Assembly: GCF_016907775.1 (NCBI RefSeq)
Contig: NZ_JAFBCO010000001.1
Span: 2,108,001 to 2,172,000 of the forward strand
Source: Pseudoglutamicibacter cumminsii
Lineage (GTDB): Bacteria; Actinomycetota; Actinomycetes; Actinomycetales; Micrococcaceae
Direction of reading: 5' to 3'
Length of the DNA stretch: 64,000 nucleotides
Notes under the pieces: model-generated
Database searches by the model: none
The model's input: the letters and a program-made list of their open reading frames with translations, nothing else
What the model was told of the DNA's origin: nothing
Translations under genes and position numbers: made by a program
Shown: one piece after another, positions 1-8,269 of the stretch
Layout of the letters: every line of letters begins with the position of its first letter
How positions within the stretch are numbered: position 1 is the stretch's first letter

Positions 1-550
1 GATGCGAGCTGGCAAGGATGCGGTGATCGGGATCCAGGGAAACCGTTTGCTGGTCTTGCTGGGTGGAGTCAATGAAGCCTCTGAGGCGTTCGAACCACTT
101 GCGAGTCAGTTTGGCGGCGAGCACGTTGTGATCGGACCTGTGGTCGATGCGATCGAGGATTTCCATAACTCAGCGCGACAGGCTCTGGCCGGTTTGGCTG
201 CAGCGTCCGCTTGGCCGGATGCGCCGCGAGTCATCCGAGCTGAGGATTTGTGGCCAGAACGTGCTCTTGCAGGAGACGAGCTGGCCATCGCCGAGCTGAT
301 TGAACGGGTCTATGAACCCATCGCGCACTCCGATGCGGTGCTTGCGCAGACCTTATCGACTTACGTTGCTGGTGGGCGTTCCCTCGAAGGCACAGCTCGT
401 GAGCTTTATGTCCACGCCAATACGGTGCGCTACCGCTTGCGCCGGGTCACGGAGCTGACCGGCTGGGATCCTTTGCTACCGCGCGATGCACTTGTTTTGC
501 ACGTTGCTCTGATTGTTGGCCGGATTCACGGCGCGAATGCGTCTGCCTAA
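1..550 (+). CDS. PucR/FasR-type helix-turn-helix regulator, C-terminal part (5' truncated by window edge)
   Basis: The last about 182 residues of a regulator whose start lies outside the window. The C-terminal segment (LEGTARELYVHANTVRYRL, then RVTELTG) matches the PucR C-terminal helix-turn-helix, which has the same layout as the CdaR/FasR group. In Streptomyces the PucR-like activator FasR is encoded directly upstream of fabD and activates the fab operon; the same order here suggests the same job. The ATG at position 2 is probably internal. The gene ends about 200 bases before fabD, on the same strand. Family assignment is firm; the FasR role is inferred from position. Confidence 0.8.
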   Translation, partial: MRAGKDAVIGIQGNRLLVLLGGVNEASEAFEPLASQFGGEHVVIGPVVDAIEDFHNSARQALAGLAAASAWPDAPRVIRAEDLWPERALAGDELAIAELIERVYEPIAHSDAVLAQTLSTYVAGGRSLEGTARELYVHANTVRYRLRRVTELTGWDPLLPRDALVLHVALIVGRIHGANASA

Positions 551-670
551 GCTCGATAAGCACCTCATCCAGCTCTTGAAGCTGCGAGGCCCTTCACGAG
601 ATGCGTTGTGCTATTCAACCAATGAAGACGACACCTCGGCGCCGAGTTTTCGCCGAACCGCACGCACCGC

Positions 671-689
671 TTTGTAGGATGTCTACAAA
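671..689. promoter_or_regulatory. 19-bp inverted repeat upstream of fabD, candidate operator
   Basis: TTTGTAG and CTACAAA form perfect 7-bp arms around the 5-nt centre GATGT. The site lies about 70-85 bases before the fabD start, in the only gap between the regulator gene and the fab genes. No convincing -35 hexamer is visible nearby, which fits an activator-dependent promoter. A binding role for the upstream PucR-type protein is inference. Confidence 0.45.
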
Positions 690-756
690 AGTCATCCGTG
701 ACCTTGGTCTCTCGCATGCCAGCCAGAGTCCGTCAAATTTTGGAAGAGTGGAACAC

Positions 757-1683
757 GTGTTAGCAATAGTTTGCCCTGGACAGGGTTCGCAGACTCCCGG
801 TTTCTTGACAAGCTGGCTCGAAGAGCCTGCTCTCGCCTCGCGTTTGGCTGAGCTGTCTGACGCAGCGGGCAAGGATCTCGCTTGGCTCGGCACCGAAGCC
901 GACGAGGAAACCATCAAGGATACGGCGCATGCACAGCGCCTCATCGTTGCCGCTGGACTGCTGGCAGCCGATGCGCTGTTCGGCGACGACGGCGCCCCAG
1001 CTGATGCGGTTTACGCGGGCCACTCTGTCGGTGAGATCACCGCATCCGCCATTACCGGCGTCATGAGCTACGAGGATGCACTCCGCTTTGTCGCTTTGCG
1101 CGCGGATGAGATGGCGAAGGCATCGAACGCACAGCCAACCGGCATGGCGGCCGTCTTGGGCGGTGACCACGCGGAGGTCATCGCAGCCATCGAGGCCGCA
1201 GGCACTGCCCCCGCGAACATGAACGGCGGCGGGCAGATCGTTGCCGCAGGTAGCCTCGAAAGCCTCGAGAAGCTCGGAGAAAACCCTCCAGCCAAGGCCC
1301 GGGTCATCCCACTGAAGGTTGCTGGGGCATTCCACACCGAATACATGGCCCCAGCTGTAGACCCTCTGCGCGAACTGGCGGCATCTATCACCGCAAGGGA
1401 TCCACGAGGGACGCTACTGACAAACGCTGGCGGTTCCGAAGTAGACACGGGAACCCACATGCTTCGGCTTCTTGTAGACCAGGTGACACGCCCTGTGGAC
1501 TGGGAGTCCTGCCAGGAAACCATGAAAGACCTGGGCGTCACCGGCCTCATCGAGCTCACGCCAGCCGGCACGCTAACCGGCCTGGCCCGTCGTGGGCTCA
1601 AAGGCGTCAAAACATTCGCCCTCAAGACACCGGATCAGCTCGAAGAAGCACGCGCCTTCATCAGAGAGCATTCCGGTAACTAA
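757..1683 (+). CDS. fabD: Malonyl-CoA:ACP transacylase
   Basis: Transfers malonyl groups from CoA to acyl carrier protein, supplying extender units to type II fatty-acid synthesis in the cytosol. A GTG start is chosen because the family begins at the VLAIVCPGQGSQ strand and GGAAGAG lies about 9 bases upstream; a longer ATG-initiated reading frame from 601 adds 52 unrelated residues. Seen: GQGSQ near residue 8, the nucleophile elbow GHSVGE with Ser90, the substrate Arg near 115 and the catalytic His193 in AFHTEY. About 308 aa, normal length. It is followed by acpP and fabF, with no fabH between them. Confidence 0.95.
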   Translation: MLAIVCPGQGSQTPGFLTSWLEEPALASRLAELSDAAGKDLAWLGTEADEETIKDTAHAQRLIVAAGLLAADALFGDDGAPADAVYAGHSVGEITASAITGVMSYEDALRFVALRADEMAKASNAQPTGMAAVLGGDHAEVIAAIEAAGTAPANMNGGGQIVAAGSLESLEKLGENPPAKARVIPLKVAGAFHTEYMAPAVDPLRELAASITARDPRGTLLTNAGGSEVDTGTHMLRLLVDQVTRPVDWESCQETMKDLGVTGLIELTPAGTLTGLARRGLKGVKTFALKTPDQLEEARAFIREHSGN

Positions 1684-1845
1684 CCACAGCTTTCACGGGG
1701 TCACCATCTTCACAGAAGTAGCCCCGTAATACTGAACTCTGTCCCGCAACCACATAGGCTTAGTTCAGACCGTCAATCCAGTTTTGGCGGAGAACACCAC
1801 AACCTGGCCACCCACGGGCAGGTACAAACAATGAAGGAGCCACAC
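1684..1845. other. fabD-acpP intergenic region where fabH would be expected
   Basis: About 160 bases. In Streptomyces and many relatives fabH (ketoacyl-ACP synthase III) lies here. No reading frame or recognisable KAS III remnant is visible. ACGGGG near 1696 and CCCCGT near 1721 could pair as a weak hairpin. The region ends in the AAGGAG ribosome site of acpP. Confidence 0.6.
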
Positions 1846-2094
1846 ATGGCAGCAAGCAAGGAAGAGATTCTCGCCGGCCTGGCAGAGATCGTCAACGAAG
1901 AGACCGACATCGACGTTGAAGAGATCCAGCTCGAGAAGTCCTTCACCGAGGACCTCGACATCGACTCGATCTCGATGATGACCATCGTTGTTGAAGCTGA
2001 GTCCAAGTTCGACGTCAAGATTCCAGATGAGGAAGTAAAGAACCTCAAGACTGTTGGCGACGCCGTTGACTACATCGAGAAGGCTCAGGCCTAG
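1846..2094 (+). CDS. acpP: Acyl carrier protein
   Basis: Small acidic carrier of growing acyl chains in type II fatty-acid synthesis. It has 82 aa with the phosphopantetheine attachment motif DIDSIS (Ser41) in the usual position at the start of helix II, followed by VVEAESKFDVKIPDEE, typical of actinobacterial ACPs. The ATG at 1846 is preferred to the in-frame ATG at 1831 because AAGGAG sits 6 bases before it, and the upstream ATG overlaps that ribosome site. It lies between fabD and fabF and is presumably cotranscribed with them. Confidence 0.97.
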   Translation: MAASKEEILAGLAEIVNEETDIDVEEIQLEKSFTEDLDIDSISMMTIVVEAESKFDVKIPDEEVKNLKTVGDAVDYIEKAQA

Positions 2095-2120
2095 TCTTAG
2101 CTAGCCTGTTCAAGGCTTAA

Positions 2121-2177
2121 ACGGTGTGCGGCCGATTTCCAGGTAGCTTGCGCGGCCGGTGTTCGGCCGCACACCGT
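2121..2177 (+). promoter_or_regulatory. Mutually exclusive hairpins between acpP and fabF
   Basis: ACGGTGTGCGGCCG at 2121-2134 is the exact reverse complement of 2164-2177 (14 bp, 29-nt loop). A second copy of GCGGCCG at 2152-2158 pairs instead with CGGCCGC at 2164-2170 over a 5-nt loop. The two folds share the same 3' arm, so only one can form. No T-run follows, so this is not a classical terminator; it may act as a processing site or partial attenuator that sets the high acpP to fabF ratio. Function is inference. Confidence 0.5.
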
Positions 2178-2314
2178 ATTTCCACCCTTTCAGGGTAAGT
2201 GTCGCGTCCATCCAGCGTTGTCTACGGTTTCCGTAGCATCAGCGTGGTTGCGCGCTCCCCTATCAGATCTTGACTATACGAAGCCCTCAGCGGCCCGTGA
2301 CTAAAGGATGTTCT

Positions 2315-3556
2315 ATGGCTCAGAAAGTTGTCGTGACTGGCCTTGGCGCCACGACGCCGATCGGTGGTGACGTCCCTACGACGTGGGAGGCGGCTCTGGC
2401 TGGCACCTCGGGTGTCGGGCACCTCAATGAGGACTGGGTCGAACAGTACAGCTTGCCGGTGAACATCGCCGCACGGGTAGCTGTTCCGGCATCTGAAGTG
2501 TTGTCCCGCGCCGAAATTAAACGCAATGACCCGTCAACCCAGCTCGCCCTGGTTTCAGCACGGGAAGCGTGGGCGGATGCACAGCTGGAAGAGGCTGGGA
2601 TTGACCACGAACGCTTGGGCGTCGCGTACGCAACCGGTATCGGCGGTGTCAACACTCTTCTGGATGCATGGGACACCCTGCGCGACAAGGGCCCACGCCG
2701 CGTTCTTCCGATGACGGTGCCGATGTTGATGCCGAACGCCGCGTCTGGCGCGCTCTCGCTTGCTTTCGGCGCTAAGGCCGCGGCCCGCACGCCGGTCTCT
2801 GCATGCGCATCGGGCACCGAAGCTCTCGCCGTAGCACAGCAGATGATCCGCGATGGCCACGCTGACGTTGTGATCACGGGTGGCTGCGAGGCAGCTATCC
2901 ACCCGATTACGATCGCCGCGTTCTCCTCTATGCAGGCGCTGTCTCGCCGCAACGATGACCCACAGTCCGCGTCCCGCCCGTACGACGTCGACCGCGATGG
3001 CTTCGTCATGGGTGAAGGCGCTGGCGCGCTGATCCTCGAATCGGAAGAGCACGCTAAGGCACGCGGCGCGAAGATCTACGCTGAGCTCGCAGGAACCGGA
3101 ATCACCGCTGACGCATTCCACATCACCGCACCAGACGAGTCCGGCAATGGCGCGATGCGCGCCCTTAAGGCCGCGATGGCTGACGGCGAGTTCAGCCCTG
3201 AAGACGTGGTTCACGTCAACGCTCACGCGACCTCTACCCCGGTGGGTGACATCCCTGAATACACCGCGATGCGTGCCGCGTTCGGTGACGCACTCGACAA
3301 CGTTGCTGTATCGGCAACGAAGTCGATGACGGGCCACCTGTTGGGTGGCGCCGGCGCTGTTGAAGGCGTCTTGACTGTCCTGGCTCTGCACCACGGCAAG
3401 GCCCCAGTGACAATCAACCTTGATCAGCAGGATCCACAGATCCCGCTTGATGTTGTCACCGGTACACCGCGTGATCTGAAGCCTGGCGTCGCAGTTTCGA
3501 ACTCGTTTGGTTTCGGCGGACACAACGCTGTCGCTGCATTCCGCAGCTACTCATAA
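2315..3556 (+). CDS. fabF: Beta-ketoacyl-ACP synthase II
   Basis: Condenses malonyl-ACP with acyl-ACP in the elongation cycle. The Cys-His-His triad of KAS I/II enzymes is visible: Cys164 in SACASG, His304 in NAHATSTP and His341 in TGHLLGGAG, with Lys336 in SATKS. It has 413 aa, normal for FabF. The ATG at 2315 is chosen because AAAGGA lies 6 bases before it; the longer frame from 2270 adds 15 residues absent from the family. It is the last gene of the fab operon, followed at once by a strong terminator. Confidence 0.96.
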   Translation: MAQKVVVTGLGATTPIGGDVPTTWEAALAGTSGVGHLNEDWVEQYSLPVNIAARVAVPASEVLSRAEIKRNDPSTQLALVSAREAWADAQLEEAGIDHERLGVAYATGIGGVNTLLDAWDTLRDKGPRRVLPMTVPMLMPNAASGALSLAFGAKAAARTPVSACASGTEALAVAQQMIRDGHADVVITGGCEAAIHPITIAAFSSMQALSRRNDDPQSASRPYDVDRDGFVMGEGAGALILESEEHAKARGAKIYAELAGTGITADAFHITAPDESGNGAMRALKAAMADGEFSPEDVVHVNAHATSTPVGDIPEYTAMRAAFGDALDNVAVSATKSMTGHLLGGAGAVEGVLTVLALHHGKAPVTINLDQQDPQIPLDVVTGTPRDLKPGVAVSNSFGFGGHNAVAAFRSYS

Positions 3557-3570
3557 CGTTCATAAACATT

Positions 3571-3611
3571 AAAGGTTGGTGCCCCACACGCTGTGTGGGG
3601 CACCAACCTTT
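3571..3611. terminator. Bidirectional intrinsic terminator between fabF and DUF3145 gene
   Basis: A perfect 19-bp inverted repeat (AAAGGTTGGTGCCCCACAC and its complement) with a 3-nt centre, T-rich at the 3' end on both strands. It lies between the convergent stops of fabF and the DUF3145 gene and can serve both. Confidence 0.92.
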
Positions 3612-3644
3612 AAGCAGTGAAGTTTGATCTAGATAGGCAGAGCT

Positions 3645-4148
3645 TTAGCCGACGTGGTGGAGCCAGCGGATCGGTGCGCCGTCGGATGCCGCTCGGAATG
3701 GCTCGAGTTCCTCGTCCCAGGCTTCGCCGAGGGCGATCGAGAGTTCGTGGTAGACCGCAGCTGGGTTTCCTCGGCCTTGTTCGTAGGCGTAACGGATGCG
3801 GTCTTCGGACACGAGGATATTTCCAGCGACGTCTGTGGTTGCGTGGAAGATGCCAAGTTCAGGGGTGTGCGACCAGCGGCCTGCATCAACGCCACGTGAG
3901 GCTTCTTCCGTAATTTCGTAGCGCAAATGCGCCCACCCGCGCAGGGTGGACGTCAAAACTGCGCCCGTGCCTTGTGGACCGGCCCAGGCCATTTCGGCCC
4001 GGAGCATTCCGGGCGAGGCAGGCTGCGGAACCCACTCAAGTGTTGTGTGGCGCTCAACCACTGAGCCGATAGCCCACTCGATATGAGGGCACAGCGCTGC
4101 AGGGGCCGAGTGGATATACAAGGCGCCCCTTGTCATTGGTTGTGACAT
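3645..4148 (-). CDS. DUF3145 family protein
   Basis: A 167-aa conserved actinobacterial protein of unknown function, recognised from the N-terminal TRGALYIHSAPAALCPHIEW block and the later RIRYAYEQG and AVYHELSIALGEAWDEELE segments. It has no signal peptide or membrane segment, so it is probably cytosolic. It is typically found next to fabF in this phylum, as here, but convergent to it. The ATG at 4148 has AAGGAG 4 bases upstream; the ATG at 4136 is an alternative start matching shorter relatives. It has its own promoter upstream. Confidence 0.88.
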   Translation of the reverse strand: MSQPMTRGALYIHSAPAALCPHIEWAIGSVVERHTTLEWVPQPASPGMLRAEMAWAGPQGTGAVLTSTLRGWAHLRYEITEEASRGVDAGRWSHTPELGIFHATTDVAGNILVSEDRIRYAYEQGRGNPAAVYHELSIALGEAWDEELEPFRAASDGAPIRWLHHVG

Positions 4149-4197
4149 GCCGCTCCTTCTTCACTGCTTCGGTACGTCTTCCCCTACGACCGATGCT

Positions 4198-4226
4198 GAA
4201 TTAGAACGGTGGGTCTATTCTGTCAA
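4198..4226 (-). promoter_or_regulatory. Promoter of the DUF3145 gene
   Basis: Read on the minus strand: consensus -35 TTGACA at 4221-4226, a 17-base spacer and -10 TAATTC at 4198-4203, about 50 bases before the start codon. A second possible pair, TTGTGA/CAGAAT, overlaps it upstream. Confidence 0.6.
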
Positions 4227-4230
4227 GTAC

Positions 4231-4253
4231 TAGGCCGGTTCACAAGCGGCCTA
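4231..4253 (-). terminator. Hairpin downstream of xerC
   Basis: TAGGCCG and CGGCCTA pair over a 9-nt loop, about 65 bases beyond the xerC stop and just before the DUF3145 promoter. There is no U-run, so it is a weak terminator candidate. Confidence 0.4.
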
Positions 4254-4317
4254 TCACTTGAGTCACACTGGTCACAACTGCTTCATATATTGCGTTTCAA
4301 GGCCCTCCCGACGGTGT

Positions 4318-5325
4318 TTATGCTCGCGGGTGTCCTTGTTGGTAAGCCTTCCTGAGCCGTTCGACTGAAACGTGTGTATAGAGCTGGGTTGTAGCCAGGG
4401 ATGAGTGTCCGAGTAGCTCTTGAACACTACGTAAGTCCGCACCGCCGTCGAGCAGATGGGTTGCGGCTGAATGTCGTAGGGCGTGTGGGCCACGAGCGGA
4501 TGTGTCGCCGAGCTTTTCAAGTTCAGTGTTGACTGCTTCGCGGATCTGGCGGCTTCCCCACCGTCCGCCTCTCACACCAAGGAACAAGGCATCGTCCCGA
4601 GCATTACCTTGATTGTTGTTCTTCTCCGTAGCGCTGTTCTGCTCCGCACCGCTGTTCGAATGCGCAGACGCCTTGAGCAAATGAGGTCGGCCTTCGTTGA
4701 GCCATTCTCGGATCGCAGCTTCGGCAGGAACACCGAACGGGACAACACGTTCCTTGTTTCCTTTGCCGAGGACTTTCGCGGTCCGCTGGTCGAGGTCGAT
4801 GTCTTCCAGGTTGAGTCCTTCGAGTTCGGATACGCGGATGCCACTCGCGTAGAGAAGCTCGAGGGCCGCCTGGTTTCGCAGGCGTACTGCGCGTTGCTGC
4901 GGCGCTTCCGGTGCGGAATCGACGGGTTGGGCTGAATGGCTCAGCAAGCGTTCCGCTTGCTGGTTCCTCAGAACCTGCGGGAGATGCTTATTCCGTTTTG
5001 GGGCTTTGAGTCGGTTTGATGGGTCCGATTCGATGAGCCCTTCGCGTAGCGCCCAAGCGAGGAATGTACGGGCTGATGCGGCTTGTCGGGCAAGAGTAGC
5101 TGGAGCTCTACCGTCATGGGCCGCTTGGGCGAGCCATGCTCGTAGTTCAGCAATCGTGATGCGGCGCAGCGCATCGGCCTTGTCTGCCTCGACCTCGAGC
5201 CCTGCGTGCTCGCACAGTGCAGTGACGTCGGAGGTATAGGCGCGGATCGTGTGTTCGGATCGGCCCCGTTCGTACCGGAGGTGGCGGGCAAACGAATCAA
5301 TGACGTCGCTCAGTGATTCGCCCAT
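4318..5325 (-). CDS. xerC: Tyrosine recombinase XerC
   Basis: Site-specific recombinase that resolves chromosome dimers at dif together with XerD. An N-terminal SAM-like core-binding domain (about residues 5-95) is followed by the catalytic domain with Arg164 (SGIRVSELEG), Lys189, His281 and Arg284 (HALRHSAATH), His307 (LGHSS) and nucleophile Tyr316 (QLYTHVS). The ATG at 5325 is chosen for its AAGGAGG site; a longer frame to 5403 would overlap dprA. It has 335 aa against the usual about 300; the excess is a polar insert at residues 219-245. It sits directly downstream of dprA. Confidence 0.93.
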   Translation of the reverse strand: MGESLSDVIDSFARHLRYERGRSEHTIRAYTSDVTALCEHAGLEVEADKADALRRITIAELRAWLAQAAHDGRAPATLARQAASARTFLAWALREGLIESDPSNRLKAPKRNKHLPQVLRNQQAERLLSHSAQPVDSAPEAPQQRAVRLRNQAALELLYASGIRVSELEGLNLEDIDLDQRTAKVLGKGNKERVVPFGVPAEAAIREWLNEGRPHLLKASAHSNSGAEQNSATEKNNNQGNARDDALFLGVRGGRWGSRQIREAVNTELEKLGDTSARGPHALRHSAATHLLDGGADLRSVQELLGHSSLATTQLYTHVSVERLRKAYQQGHPRA

Positions 5326-5375
5326 AGTCCCTCCTTGACTCAGTGCCAGCTTACACATGCCCCGCGTTGGTTCCA

Positions 5376-6602
5376 TCAGGCTGGCGCTTTGCCGCGTTTC
5401 CATGCGTGCCCTCTTTGAACGGCCAGACCACGTCGGTGTAGTTGGCTTAGAACGGGCATCGCTTCAGGCACTGACAGACCAGCTATCGCGAAGACCTCAT
5501 CCAGGTTGCGGTAGGTGCGTGGCGACAGTGCTTCTACGATTCGTTGTTCGATGGGGTTAAGACCGTCAGTCAAACGTTGCGGGCCGGCCGTTGCGTCTGG
5601 AATGAGCATTGGCTGGGTTTGGTTGTTGAACCCTAGCGAGTTGCACAGTTCGGCTCCAGAACTAACGAGCTCCACAGGGTAGTCACGGATGAGCCGGTGC
5701 GGACCGGCTGAGGTTGCCGATGTCACGGGCCCTGGTACCGCTCCAACCCAGCGGCCTATCTCCAGACCATGTACTGCTGTTGAAATCGCACCTGAACGAT
5801 GACGACCTTCGGTCACGAGGATTCCACGGCTCAGTGCTGCGATGATGCGGTTGCGAGCCAAGAACCTCCACCGCATGGGCGATGCCCCCGGCGCCGCTTC
5901 GGAAATGATGACGTGTTCTTTCCCGATTCGTTCCAGCAGCGCTCGATTCGCGGCCGGGTAGAGACGATCTACTCCCCCGGCTAAAACCACGGCTGTTGCG
6001 AGCGGAGCGGTTGAATGTTCAAGTGCCGTGTGGTGTGCCAAGGCGTCTACTCCGAGTGCGCCTCCCGATACGATCGTTGCACCACGCTCAGCCATCTCAG
6101 CCGTGTATTCACGGGTCACATGTTCTCCGTATGGTGTGGGATCACGCGTACCGACGACCGCAACGCATTCATTCGTGTTGGTAGGAATGCTCTGAGCACC
6201 GCGCCACCAGAGTCCGTATGGGGTTGATTGGCCGAGATCGTTCAGGGCTTCCGGCCATCCGGGATCTCCCGGGATGACGAAGCCTCCACCTTGTGAAGTG
6301 ATGTATGCGAGGTCGCGTTCAGGGGCGCTCTGTTCTCGGCGGCTTTCCCAACGGTCTAGAGCATGTTCCAGCGTTACGTGGCGCTGGTGTTGACGTGTTC
6401 CTCCGTAGGCTTCGCGAACAGAGGCACTAAACCGTTCTCGCTCTTCCACCGAGGGGACGGAACCTGAGATGAGTTCCCACAACCGCACGGCGCCGAAAAC
6501 AGCCACTCCAAGCCGCGCTGGATAGTCGTCGGCTTCAGTGACACGAGAGAGGCCTGCCCGCGCCTGACGTTCCGGTTCAAAACTAGCTTTGGTGGTCACC
6601 AT
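5376..6602 (-). CDS. dprA: DNA-processing protein DprA (Smf family)
   Basis: Binds incoming single-stranded DNA and loads RecA in transformable bacteria; in others the role is unclear. The Rossmann-like DprA core shows VAVVGTRDPTPYGE (residues 147-160) and SGGALGVDALAH (179-190). An N-terminal helical region precedes it, and the last about 60 residues look like the winged-helix domain. It has 408 aa, typical for actinobacteria. Its ATG lies 2 bases after the comM-like stop, so the two are probably translated from one message, with xerC about 50 bases further on. No other competence gene is in the window. Confidence 0.93.
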   Translation of the reverse strand: MVTTKASFEPERQARAGLSRVTEADDYPARLGVAVFGAVRLWELISGSVPSVEERERFSASVREAYGGTRQHQRHVTLEHALDRWESRREQSAPERDLAYITSQGGGFVIPGDPGWPEALNDLGQSTPYGLWWRGAQSIPTNTNECVAVVGTRDPTPYGEHVTREYTAEMAERGATIVSGGALGVDALAHHTALEHSTAPLATAVVLAGGVDRLYPAANRALLERIGKEHVIISEAAPGASPMRWRFLARNRIIAALSRGILVTEGRHRSGAISTAVHGLEIGRWVGAVPGPVTSATSAGPHRLIRDYPVELVSSGAELCNSLGFNNQTQPMLIPDATAGPQRLTDGLNPIEQRIVEALSPRTYRNLDEVFAIAGLSVPEAMPVLSQLHRRGLAVQRGHAWKRGKAPA

Positions 6603-6604
6603 AA

Positions 6605-8269
6605 TCAGTTGAATGCCTCCGGTGTGCCTCGCAGGTGTACGGCCGCTGCAATATCATCTGGACTGGGTAGGTCCCTTCCTGCGAGGTCAGCGAGTGTCCA
6701 CGAAATCCTGAGTACGCGGTCCAGTCCTCGGCCAGTCAGCCCACTATGCATGCTGATAGCTAAGAGCTCTTTTGCCGCTGCACCTGAAGGTCGAAACTTG
6801 TGAGACCTCAAAACCGAGGCAGGCACAGATGCGTTGGTTAGAGATCCGGTAGCGTGCGATGCTGGGTGATCCGCCTTATCCATCACGCTCCGCCACCTTT
6901 TGCGCGCAGAGGCTCTGGCTCTTTCGACTCGTTGCCTTATGCACGCTGAGCTTTCCTCTGCATCGTTCGCTAGAAGGGATGCCAAGCGCGCGGCAGGAAC
7001 GTTGACGCGAATATCCACTCGGTCTAGCAGCGGCCCCGACATGCGGGCCCAGTACCGTCGTTTCGTGAGCGCCGGGCATTCGCAAGCAGAACCTTCCTTC
7101 CCGCATGGGCAAGGATTAGCCGCCATGATGAGCTGGAAACGTGCCGGATACGTCGCTACCCCGGCCGAACGATGCAAGGTAATAACTCCTGACTCAAGGG
7201 GTTCACGCAGAGCATCGAGAGTGCGGGCCTGAAATTCTGGCGCTTCATCCAAGAACAAGACTCCACCGTGTGCCCGGGACGCCGCCCCTGGACGAGGTAT
7301 GCCTGACCCTCCGCCCACCAGCGCGGCCGCACTCGAAGTGTGGTGCGGGGCCTGGAACGGCGCAACCTTCATCAAGCCTGAAACGGTCTCTCCAGACAGC
7401 GAATGCACGCTCGTGGTGAGCATGGCTTCCTCGTCTGTCAACGGCGGAAGAATACCGGGTAGCCTCTCCGCAAGCATCGTTTTACCTGCGCCCGGAGGCC
7501 CCGTCAGCAAGAGGTGGTGTCCGCCTGCAGCGGCAACTTCAAGCGCCCATCGCCCAGTCGCTTGACCACGGACATCAGCCATATCCGGAACCTCAGAAAC
7601 GCTACCGCTTCCTTCGACAGTCTGATGCTGGCCCCGCTCGTTAGGCTCTGACACGCTGTCCACTTGCTTGCTCGGCCTCACGATGTGCCGCACGTCAGCA
7701 CCCAAGTCCGCCAGCAGAGCACTGACATGGTTGTAGCTGCAGACTTCAATGCCCGGGACCAGACGGGCTTCTTCTGCGTTGGCGGCAGGGACGACGATGC
7801 GTTTGATCCCTAGTTCACGGGCCTGAAGCACCGCGGGCAACATTCCGACGAATGGCCTGAGCGAGCCGTCAAGCCCCAGTTCACCGATGTATGCGGTATC
7901 CGCAGGCGATGAGATACGTCCGTCTGCAGCCATCGCTGCGACCAGGATCGCTACATCGAAACCCGGGCCTTTCTTGGGTAAGCCCGCTGGGATCAGGTTG
8001 ATCACGATGCGGCGCGCACTCAGCGGGATGCCGACGTTGCGGGCCGCTGACCGGACACGATCGCGCGCTTCGTTGAGGCTCGCGTCGGGAAGTCCGAGAA
8101 GAGTCATACCTGGCAAGCCGTTACCGATGTCGGCTTGGACCTCAACCTTGTGGCCTTTCAAACCCACCAAAGCGATGCTGAGACACGAACCCAGTCCCCG
8201 TTCCTGGGCCCGGTGCATTTTCGCCCGCGATGCTCGCAGTGTGCCTTGAGGTGCCGTTACCGCGTTCAT
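6605..8269 (-). CDS. YifB/ComM-family Mg-chelatase-like ATPase
   Basis: AAA+ ATPase of the YifB family; its member ComM in Vibrio is a helicase that extends branch migration during transformation. Seen: the N-terminal S5/Lon-protease-like domain (VGLKGHKVEVQADIGNGLPG, residues 35-54), Walker A GPPGAGKT at 257-264, Walker B LFLDEAPEF, the ANPCPCG block with following cysteines, and a C-terminal Mg-chelatase domain. It has 554 aa; the first about 25 residues are longer than in most homologues, so the true start may be internal. The ATG overlaps the yraN stop as ATGA, and dprA follows after 2 bases. Confidence 0.92.
   Translation of the reverse strand: MNAVTAPQGTLRASRAKMHRAQERGLGSCLSIALVGLKGHKVEVQADIGNGLPGMTLLGLPDASLNEARDRVRSAARNVGIPLSARRIVINLIPAGLPKKGPGFDVAILVAAMAADGRISSPADTAYIGELGLDGSLRPFVGMLPAVLQARELGIKRIVVPAANAEEARLVPGIEVCSYNHVSALLADLGADVRHIVRPSKQVDSVSEPNERGQHQTVEGSGSVSEVPDMADVRGQATGRWALEVAAAGGHHLLLTGPPGAGKTMLAERLPGILPPLTDEEAMLTTSVHSLSGETVSGLMKVAPFQAPHHTSSAAALVGGGSGIPRPGAASRAHGGVLFLDEAPEFQARTLDALREPLESGVITLHRSAGVATYPARFQLIMAANPCPCGKEGSACECPALTKRRYWARMSGPLLDRVDIRVNVPAARLASLLANDAEESSACIRQRVERARASARKRWRSVMDKADHPASHATGSLTNASVPASVLRSHKFRPSGAAAKELLAISMHSGLTGRGLDRVLRISWTLADLAGRDLPSPDDIAAAVHLRGTPEAFN

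Noticed and set aside
601-756. N-terminal extension of FabD from the ATG at 601
   Set aside because: FabD starts at the strand before GQGSQ; the extension crosses the 19-bp inverted repeat and has no family similarity.
1684-1845. Possible fabH remnant between fabD and acpP
   Set aside because: No KAS III motif (such as a Cys-containing active block) in any frame of the short gap.
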